Source of the DNA: Tubulanus polymorphus
Lineage: Eukaryota; Nemertea; Palaeonemertea; Tubulaniformes; Tubulanidae
NCBI RefSeq assembly: GCF_964204645.1
Contig: NC_134028.1
Coordinates: 8,411,001-8,475,000, forward strand
Reading direction: 5' to 3'
Length of the DNA stretch: 64,000 nt
Below the pieces are notes generated by a model. That model did no database searches and was not told the DNA's origin. It saw nothing but the letters and a program-made list of their open reading frames with translations. Made by a program: the position numbers and the translations under genes. This document shows, one piece after another, positions 56,901 to 64,000 of this stretch (within the stretch, counting starts at the first letter, position 1; each line of letters opens with the position of its first letter).

Positions 56901-59900
56901 TCTTCATGATTTAGGCCTACTGGTTAAAAGACACGCTTTTATTTACACAAACTTACTTAACAAATCTTAAGTCCGATTGTTACGCGAACTTGTGTCTTTA
57001 AAACAATCAACAATTTAACTACACATGATTAGTGTTGAGAATGCTGCCAAAATACGACCATACATTACACAAATATCTTTATATGCATAGGTTACACAAA
57101 TTCAAACATGATTCCTTAAAAATGATTCTATGAGAAATGATAGAATAGTATCTTATTCCTAAAATATGTCAAGATAGTCGAAAAAATACCTTGTTCCTCT
57201 TTAAAAAAAAAAACAATCTTGCGATTCTAGAATCAACGCGCGAAGCTTGTGCGAGCAAAAAAGCGCGGGGCGACGTTACACAACGATTGAACACAACCTA
57301 TCGTATGCTCTTTTTGAGGGAAGAAAAAATTCGCTAAATTTTTCATGGAGTGCTCGAAAAAAGATCACAAGATTATGTACAAAATTCCTCAAGTTAGATA
57401 TATATCTACATGCTAGCCTAATAACACAGTCGAATTAGATAAACGAGCTTACAGATCATCGGCGATATTTTTTAGGAGGCTCAGAGTCCGTAGTAGGTAA
57501 TCTAAACGTTCGTACAAAATAATGTGACCCAATGTTTATGATAAGAAACATATTTTTTTTACATGATTTTGCATCTAATTGCAAGTGTTTTTTTTGTTGT
57601 TGTTAATGTAAATACCCGATTTTCTTATTGGAGTAAATTGATGATATATAGTATCATATATACATCTATATATATATGTATAAATATATATAATTTTTTT
57701 CTATCTACACATTTTCTATGACACCTGATATATGAATTGTTAAAACTTCAAACCTGGCGATGAATACATGTAGTTAAGAATTTGATCAACTTATCTTTAC
57801 TTCGTTCATACAAATCTATATTTAACAGCAACACTTCGCACCAGAGAGTCTATATGAATAGCAAAACATTTTTCTCACAATTCGTCACTGCCCTAAGTAA
57901 AACATTCATTAGTTCAACATATCATCAATTTTTCGACTCATCGATATTTTACAACAACTGTTCGCACAGAATCTATATAAATAGTTAAGCAATTTTTTTT
58001 TTTCAAATTTTTCAAAGTTATCTGCCCGAAATTTTTTTAAGGAAAATCCATTATTAGTTTCGTTTCTTCGCCAGATGATCGACTAACGCTTTCTTCATCT
58101 GCTTCGCCGTTTCTTCCATGTCTTTCACTTGTCGTTTCAAGCGAACGTTCTCCGTTTCGAGGTCGACTGCCTGTTGTTCCATCAGCTGGAATTTGTTCTT
58201 GCGGTTTTGACGCGATTTTCGCGACGCGATGTTGTTCTTGATTCGTCGTTCGACGTATTTCGTCGACGGTATCGCGTGAGGGATGATCGAGCGACAATCG
58301 ACGGCGGCGGTCGACGTCGAAGCTACGACGATCTCGGCCGAGTCGTCGACTTCCGGTTTCGCGCGTTTTTCGTCGAGACGGACGAAGTCCCACGATTCGT
58401 TCGCCGAGCGTTTTCGATCGGGTCCATTTTCGTCGATACGGTCGTCGGCGTTTTCTTCGGCGACGGAGAAATCACCGGCTAGATCGGTAATGACCGGTTT
58501 GTTCCCGCTGACTTGCGCGATCAACGCGTCCAGATCGGTGAAATCTTCGGCGCTGTCGAAAAATAACTTTTCGCTGTCGCTCGGCGAGACGAGGCAGTCG
58601 TCGCGCGCCGCGGCGTTTCCGTCGTCGGAGTATAACTCGACGATATTCGGCGCGACGGTGGCGTTCAAAACCGATTTGAAATCGAAGCCGTTTTCGAAGC
58701 GCAGCTCGGGCGTGTCGATCGCGTCGACGTCCGTGTGGATTCGGCCAGCGTCGATCATCGAGAACGCGTCCAACGATAGATCCAGGCTCGTGTTAAATAG
58801 GCCACTTGTCTTCGGTAGTGAACGTGAAAGCGGACAGGGATCCGGCATCGTCGCGGTCGCAAGCGTCGCGAGCGTTCTCCGATCGGCCAGCCCCTGTCGT
58901 TGTCGTCGTCGTGGTTTGGTATCCATCTTCTTCGACGGGTACGCCGAGTATTTTCACCCACTCGTCGTACTCGGCTAAACTGAGCGTGTCGTTATCCAGG
59001 CCGTTCAATAGTTCAAGACTTTCATTCGTTTGCAAGTGTTTTAATTTCGACGCTGCTGTAGATTGCATATTGATATTATTTTCACTGCTCGAATGAAAAA
59101 TGTTTTCGAGAAAATCTTCTAACATATATTCAGCTGGATTTATTACTTCTATTTGTTACCTCTGACAGTTTTTTATCTAAATCCACGACAGGAGCTAGCC
59201 TTCAACACCTCCTCCTTGTACTGTGTGGTTTAGACTACATCAGCATGTTTCAGTGCAGACGGCTTTATTTATACTAGGAATACCTCATCGCTAAAAATAG
59301 CTCATGAGTTCACTCTCGACCAATCAACGAGAGGGTCGTGTTTATATTTAGAAAGTGTGTCATCGACAGCCAATCAATGAATGCCTGATATCATTATGAC
59401 GTAGCTTGTTGCCGGGCAAGCTCAAACACGCTCACTAATGATCAAAACAAGTCGACTACTAACCCCATCTATCCAGTAAATGTCAAATTAAAATTTACAA
59501 TTGCTAGCATTGAGAATGAATATCTCGACATATTTGATTAGTTCATTTTAGTCACCAGTTGTTACGTATTTAGAAAGTGATGATCTACACAGAAACTCAG
59601 CCTATTAATTAAAGTAAAAACAGTTTGGATCCCTGTAAGTGATGTGAAAAACTGCAGGATATTTAGAAAATGATAATCTCGACAGAATCTCAGCCTGTAA
59701 ATGTATACTAGAATAAGAAAAACCACAAAATCCACAGAAAACAGTTCGAGTCCTTGTAATTTAACACATGTCTCAATGAAAATGACTGATTTTAGCTTGG
59801 TTTTAAAAAGGTGATCCCAAGAAACGATTTTATGCACAAATCTAGTACGTAATTTAGAAATGACTGATTGAGATAACGAAGTGAAATAGAACTTAAAATT

Positions 59901-62900
59901 TTGGAAAGGCCCTGTCGAGAGTAAAACATTTAAAAAGGGGTTCAACTGATTTAAATGGCAATATGTGTGTAATTGTAGCTCTTCTTTTCTTTTCTGCCGA
60001 GCTGAAAAGTTGACTTCGCTAACCACAACAGACCGACACTTAAATAAATGTATTGATTTCAAATTAGATCGTAGTTTACATAAGCTTGGAGTAATCATTT
60101 GTCAAAAGATTATTACCCCAAGACAAAAGTGACCGGGTCGATTAGGAGGAACAATGTATTATTTTTTTAGCCTAATTGTTATTTGTTGAGAGATTGCATT
60201 TTTGAACCATATTGATTCAAATGACACATGTTTTTTTATTCGTACTGGGTTTTTTCCTGGGCCTTGTTTCTTAGACCGAGAGTAAAAAATTATCCCTACG
60301 GGTAAATCTTTGAACCTGGGTGACGATTACCAGGGTAACGTATATAGGGGCGGCGAATTTCGAAAAATCTCAGACTTATTTTCGTGACTTTTCAAGGCAT
60401 TTGATCTTATTATCTACGTAATAGCAACTGTGAAAGGGACCATACATTTATTACGTACGCATTAGGGGAGAGGAAGGGGAAAGTGCAATTGCGTACTGTA
60501 ATGCTTAAAGTATATGACAAAAATGGCGATTTTGCGTACAGGGGGGAGGGGGGTTGAAAAAGTCAAATTTCATACGTACGTAATAAATGAATGATTCCAA
60601 ACCATAAATGTACCGGTATTCATGAAAAGGTATTAAAGGATTGGGGAAAAATTTCGGCGGTGATGGCACCCCTACACCCCCCTCTGGATCCACCCCAGCA
60701 ATTAGAAACCGTGGTGATAACCCATTGATTTCAAAATTTTCCTGTCGATTTTTGTACTCCGGGCTATGAAACTCAACCGTATAGTATTTATTACATTTCA
60801 GGACATTCCATTAAACTGGTTTTCGACGATTTCGACATCGAATTTTCGAAAAATTGCTCCTACGATTACGTCGAAATACGACAAGGTAACCGCGGCGAGG
60901 GTCAGCTGATCGGGCGATTGTGCGGACTCGGACAGCCGGGTGATATCCGCTCGGTCGGAGATTTGTGGATTCGGTTTCAGGCAGACGCTTCGGTCGAAGG
61001 TCGCGGATTCCTAGCTTCCTATCGGATAAGTAAGTCATTTACGTTATACAGCTGATTGTTTTCTTTTCATTGCAGGGATGAAAATCTTCCGACGATAGAC
61101 GGATTTCCGACCTTTTCTAACATTTTCTTTATTCCTGAGAACAGTGTAAATCACCTCAATCGCTTTAATCACCTAAATCGCGGGCGTCACATCGGAGCGC
61201 TCCGTAGTTAGGAGTGCTCCTTAAGACGGTTTTCGGCAGTTGTTAGCACAACTGTGGAGTCGGAGAAACCAATATGGCGTCTCATTCAAAAAGCTCTAAT
61301 TCAGGCCCAAACTATTAACATATTGACCAAAAGGAAGTAAGTTTTTTGGCTAAAAGTTACTGATTTTTGTTCCCCAAAAAATTCTTTTTTTTTTGAAAAT
61401 ATTTTCCGACTTTTTCAATATGGGCCGTTTTCATCCCTGTCATTGCCACCTTCGTGAAATTGCTTCTCAATGAAACAGTGACGTAGAGCATCTCTGGGTC
61501 ATCGTTATCAGATAATAGGCCTTTTCTAATCATTTGGAGTACGGTTTAACCTCCTGGAATTCTGCAAAAACTCCAAATTTATAGGAAAAAAAACATTTTT
61601 TGTCCCCCATAGTATTTTCATCACAATTTTCAACGAAAAGAATTTTTTGCCATGTCTTTGGCCTATTTAGATCTAGTGATTTGCAAGGAGTTAATTTTCT
61701 ACGGTTTTAAGTAAGATTTGGCTCAGGAGTTAAGCTATGGAACTATGGACTCTGAAACTGGGCCCTGGCGTTGAACGTCAGAAAAAGAAATAAATTGAGA
61801 ATGCTAAGGTATGAGTCTAGTTTTGGCTCAGTTGCTCAAATGTTGGTTAAAGTTAATTTTCAGATGAATTCCATGGTAATAGTGCATAGTCACGCCAGTC
61901 ATCCACCAGTTTATTACGAATGGCATACGCGCCACTGCCACCAGTGCTTTACGCTTCATAAATTCTGATGGTTTACTTATTTTTGCAGTCGACGACGATA
62001 AAATATTGGACGTAAATAATGAGATGATGGATGACGGGGTAGAGGAAAGTGGAAGTGGTATCATCATGAATACGAAACCCTTTACGTATCGTACAGGTAC
62101 TGGTATAGGTGTAGGCACTCCTCTCTTCTTGAACGCGTTCGCTGCCGACTACAAATATACTCGTACTTCCGGAATATATTCGTAGCTGATTCTTCTTATT
62201 TACAGTTAGATATTTGCACTCTGGCACACGGGAATGACACAGTTCACGATTAGTTGGCAATGCGTAATGCTCATTGGTCAATATCTTGAGCAAAGGCTGA
62301 CTATGTAACAGCTCCAGTGCCGACCTACGAGTATATTTGTAGCATCAATTGGGGGCGGCGCCATATTATCAAGCCCACAGTGAATGCGTTAATCTAACCC
62401 TGGATAACTTTTAATCCATTGCCGTGACTTACCCCATCAGACATTCGATAAGTTATTCCAATTTTTACTTCAAGCTTGTGTTCTGGACCTCACCCCACAT
62501 ATTTATAATCAATTGAATTAAAATGAGGACTACCAATGGGATACATTCCAAAGGACACCCTTTACTTTATTCATACAGTCAAACCCTCTAAGTAGACGAT
62601 AAATGATATCTGGATTAGATCAAAATCTGATGAAATGATCTGAATATTAAAGGCAGGTTTTGACTGGAATAATTTCTTCAGCCCACACTCATTCAAAAAG
62701 TCCGCCGTCGAAGGAGTTTCTCATTGCAAAGTTTCCTTGCTTTTCTTGATTTTCCAGATTGCCCTCGTCTATCCTAACTGATATTTATGTCGGTTTTTCT
62801 ATCGTAGATTGTCAGCAAGAAATTGTAAATGAAAGTGAAGGATTCATTATATCACCTCTCATAATGGCTTTGTACAACGGATTTATAGAATGCAGTTGGA

Positions 62901-63710
62901 CTCTAATTGGAGGTAAGATTTTGTCTCTCACCACCCAAGGATTTCGTAACAGTTTTGCATCGTCGTACCTATGAGGACTTAAACGGGAGCCCTCTTATTC
63001 GTTCTAGGTACTATCTTTGGTCCTGCCCCATGCATCTTGAGTTCAACTAGACTAATTGTGGTCTCACGCTACATTGTACTGAATTCCCAGGAATCTGAAA
63101 TTGGCTCCGGTACTATTGACTTACAAAGCTCTGCCTAATAATCAAGAAAGGGTGGCTACTGACCTGGAAACCTCAGGGAATCAGAAAAATCTGGGAATTT
63201 GACAAATTTTGGCAAAAACCTGTAAAACTCAGGGATTGCAGCTATGGTATTGACCACGTGTTTCTTAATAGATAGGCCCATGTGATTCATAAAATACATT
63301 AACTTTAACATTTTAAACAAAAGAGCTCCATTTCACCTGCAGATTCACTCAGGAAATTTTGTATTCTAATATGGAAAAATTAAGCGAAAACTCAGGGAAT
63401 TTGTTAATGGCAGAAACAAGCCACCCTGCAAGCGGTTAAAAGATTTTTTTGATTGATTGTCTTCAATTGCGGATTGCCTATTCATTGCCCTAAACAGTAG
63501 AACTCTATTTCGCTTGATGTATTTAAAGGCTTTTTTTCGAATTTTTTCAGGCCCTGATGCGTTGGGTATTAAGTTGGAACTAGATTCCGTATATTCTGAA
63601 AATCCTGATGCTTGTTTCGGTGATTTGTTCGCAAAATCGAAGATGAAACCGTCGGATTTGGATCGAAAAACGTTGATCAAAGAAAAATTTCTCATCGAAG
63701 AGAACGATAT
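47976..63710 (+). CDS. BMP1/tolloid-type astacin metalloprotease with CUB domains (3' end outside window)
   Basis: Twelve exons are seen: 47976-48066, 48796-48884, 49124-49208, 49886-50003, 50477-50605, 51092-51233, 51338-51461, 55659-55772, 60802-61029, 61989-62096, 62808-62912, 63551-63710. A secreted zinc protease: signal peptide ([20 protein letters not shown]), a very short propeptide and furin site RSKR (61-64). The catalytic domain has the tolloid-specific [11 protein letters not shown] loop, [13 protein letters not shown] (zinc His from 157) and the Met-turn SIMHY. CUB1 spans exons 8-9 ([18 protein letters not shown] calcium motif). An acidic linker exon ([17 protein letters not shown]) and a second, diverged CUB (exons 11-12) follow. 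Tolloids cleave chordin and procollagens. The unusual linker between CUBs and the short prodomain set it apart from canonical tolloid. Confidence 0.88.
48110..48195 (-). mobile_element. tRNA-derived SINE copy 3
   Basis: On the minus strand 'ggcaggtttcatgccgtggt' leads to the B box GGTTCAAATCC and 'ctgccgagggaggat'. The GGCAGG/CCTGCC ends pair. It lies in intron 1 of the astacin gene. Confidence 0.65.
48360..48440 (+). mobile_element. tRNA-derived SINE copy 4 (degenerate)
   Basis: 'gattccattaggtttaaatc' and 'ctcgctgagggaagatgtta' match the B-box half of the other copies in plus orientation, 170 bases from copy 3. Confidence 0.5.
50711..51045. mobile_element. MITE with GGGGCGTTCGAT termini, in astacin intron 5
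   Basis: Left 'ggggcgttcgattcgc' and right 'gggatgatcgaacgcccta' are inverted. The interior is rich in 'ctcgggtaa' and 'cccgagtta' motifs in both orientations. Confidence 0.7.
51462..55658. other. Intron 7 of the astacin gene
   Basis: 4.2 kb with a MITE-like stretch at 54040-54310 (AAGCCGCGATCGTACAAGCG, related to the GPx D intron element). There is also a short purine-rich tandem at 53160-53215 ('aagaagataagaaagtaaa'). No exon of a further domain was found, so the catalytic domain passes directly into CUB1. Confidence 0.55.
55773..58035. other. Intron 8 of the astacin gene, left of the nested gene
   Basis: AT-rich with poly-T and TA runs (57650-57700). It probably contains the bZIP 3' UTR. 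No other gene or named repeat recognised. Confidence 0.5.
58054..58926 (-). CDS. bZIP transcription factor, nested in the astacin intron
   Basis: An intronless frame of 290 codons from ATG 58926 to TAG/TAA at 58054. The N-terminal two-thirds is acidic (e.g. [18 protein letters not shown]), likely an activation domain. The C-terminus is a basic region [20 protein letters not shown] followed by a leucine-zipper stretch ([20 protein letters not shown] ... ALVDHL) that ends the protein. The core NNIASRKSR resembles the C/EBP-PAR side of the bZIP superfamily, with S instead of the usual V/A; the subfamily is not certain. The GC content and CG-rich codon use contrast sharply with the AT-rich surroundings. 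The start may not be this ATG: an out-of-frame upstream ORF overlaps it (see next entry). Confidence 0.85.
   Translation of the reverse strand: MDTKPRRRQRQGLADRRTLATLATATMPDPCPLSRSLPKTSGLFNTSLDLSLDAFSMIDAGRIHTDVDAIDTPELRFENGFDFKSVLNATVAPNIVELYSDDGNAAARDDCLVSPSDSEKLFFDSAEDFTDLDALIAQVSGNKPVITDLAGDFSVAEENADDRIDENGPDRKRSANESWDFVRLDEKRAKPEVDDSAEIVVASTSTAAVDCRSIIPHAIPSTKYVERRIKNNIASRKSRQNRKNKFQLMEQQAVDLETENVRLKRQVKDMEETAKQMKKALVDHLAKKRN
58793..59125 (-). CDS. Upstream ORF (110 codons) overlapping the bZIP frame
   Basis: ATG 59125 is the first in the transcript after a TATA box at 59266-59273. It opens a protein-like sequence ([16 protein letters not shown] ... [20 protein letters not shown]) that then degrades into a Thr run and stops inside the bZIP ORF. 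It overlaps the bZIP ORF by 134 bases in another frame. Three readings are possible: a true N-terminus joined by a small intron (a GTGAAA...GACAG segment of 67 bases, within the overlap and just upstream of it, would restore the bZIP frame); a regulatory overlapping uORF; or a sequence indel near the ACG repeat. The first and second are both plausible. Confidence 0.55.
   Translation of the reverse strand: MLEDFLENIFHSSSENNINMQSTAASKLKHLQTNESLELLNGLDNDTLSLAEYDEWVKILGVPVEEDGYQTTTTTTTGAGRSENARDACDRDDAGSLSAFTFTTEDKWPI
59266..59403 (-). promoter_or_regulatory. bZIP gene promoter: TATA, MEF2-like, CCAAT and CRE motifs
   Basis: On the minus strand TATAAATA lies at 59273-59266. Farther upstream are CTAAAAATAG (59291-59300, MEF2 consensus), two CCAATCA boxes (59321 and 59371 as read on plus) and a CRE half TGACGTA (59397-59403, read on plus). 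Spacing to ATG 59125 is about 140 bases. Binding by the named factors is inferred from motif only. Confidence 0.55.
59410..60801. other. Intron 8 of the astacin gene, right of the nested gene
   Basis: No exon or repeat family recognised. 59560-59720 contains two loosely similar stretches ('agaaagtgatgatctacaca', 'gaaaatgataatctcgacag'). Confidence 0.45.
62985..63065. repeat. Interspersed repeat shared with 31900-31990
   Basis: See the partner at 31900; same order of 'gttctaggtact', 'ggtcctgccc' and 'actaattgtgg'. It lies in intron 11 of the astacin gene. Confidence 0.4.
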
Positions 63711-63755
63711 GTACGTATTACGTAATCATCTTCTTGAAAGAATTTCCTTAGCCCA

Positions 63756-63893
63756 CCTGGGGTCCGGTTGCATAGTCATGGCTTAGACTTAAGACCAATC
63801 TAAGACAAACTTAGTTCTATAGCCAATATAACAACTTGAAACCAGTCTTAAGATTTAAGACCACTTAAGTCACGACTGTGCAACTGGCCCCTG
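63756..63893. mobile_element. MITE, family 'GGGGCCRGTTGCA' (best copy)
   Basis: Left end GGGGTCCGGTTGCATAGTCA; right end, read in reverse, GGGGCCAGTTGCACAGTCGT. The interior has 'cttaagac' repeats in both orientations. It lies just after the last astacin exon in the window. The family recurs at 14490-14650. Confidence 0.8.
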
Positions 63894-64000
63894 GGACTTA
63901 AGGCTATTGTATTTGCTTTTCGTCTGTCATGCGTTTGTGGACAGAAATTAGTTTTCTAAGGAAGATTTTTGATACGCTTTGATGTCTACGACTTTCATTG

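Noticed and set aside
58283-58978. 231-codon ORF antisense to the bZIP gene
   Set aside because: A mirror of the CG-rich coding sequence; the minus frame has the bZIP motif and promoter.
59562-60098. 178-codon ORF on the minus strand in the astacin intron
   Set aside because: Internally repetitive, no family resemblance, AT-rich base composition like its intron surroundings.

Overview
The window is nuclear DNA of an animal: genes have many GT-AG introns, and the sequence is AT-rich and full of LINE ends, tRNA-derived SINEs, foldback/MITE-like elements and microsatellites. Gene content (a Nodal-type TGF-beta ligand, a BMP1/tolloid-type astacin, a clan-2-like cytochrome P450, secreted selenocysteine glutathione peroxidases, a nucleoredoxin-like thioredoxin-fold protein) fits a lophotrochozoan, most likely a mollusc. 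The species cannot be fixed from the sequence.

Layout. 0-33 kb is a segmentally duplicated redox cluster. Four complete three-exon GPx3-like selenoprotein genes (A-D) lie on the minus strand at 8.9-10.7, 14.1-16.9, 19.4-21.1 and 25.9-27.8 kb. Each has an in-frame UGA at the catalytic position immediately before the first intron, and each has a matching SECIS stem-loop in the 3' UTR. Three copies of a nucleoredoxin-like first exon (plus strand, 6.4, 18.0 and 29.5 kb) are interleaved; only the third is followed by the rest of the gene (to 33.0 kb). A LINE with two intact ORFs (1.2-5.2 kb) interrupts one duplicated block, and an intronless rhodopsin-like GPCR (22.0-23.0 kb) sits between GPx C and D.

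34.7-38.5 kb holds a two-exon Nodal-like gene (minus). 41.6-46.2 kb holds a complete ten-exon P450 (plus, 515 residues). 48.0 kb to the right edge holds a tolloid-type astacin-CUB protease (plus, 12 exons seen, running off the window). A TATA-driven bZIP gene (58.0-59.1 kb, minus) is nested in its largest intron and has an out-of-frame overlapping upstream ORF.

The most unusual signal is a set of very small perfect or near-perfect palindromes (24-49 bp, plus one 231-bp relative). Each is flanked by a 7-bp direct repeat. For one, the duplicated paralogous locus at 6.3 kb gives the uninterrupted empty site, which shows that it inserted. They fall into at least three sequence families, mostly with CA...TG termini and a target ending in C. 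Two hammerhead-ribozyme-like motifs in a repeat at 39.5-39.9 kb are a second noteworthy signal.

The GPx array and nucleoredoxin-like protein are both thiol/selenol redox proteins and have been duplicated together; the other genes are not obviously connected functionally. All exon joins were read by eye from splice signals, reading frame and family similarity; no search or folding program was run.
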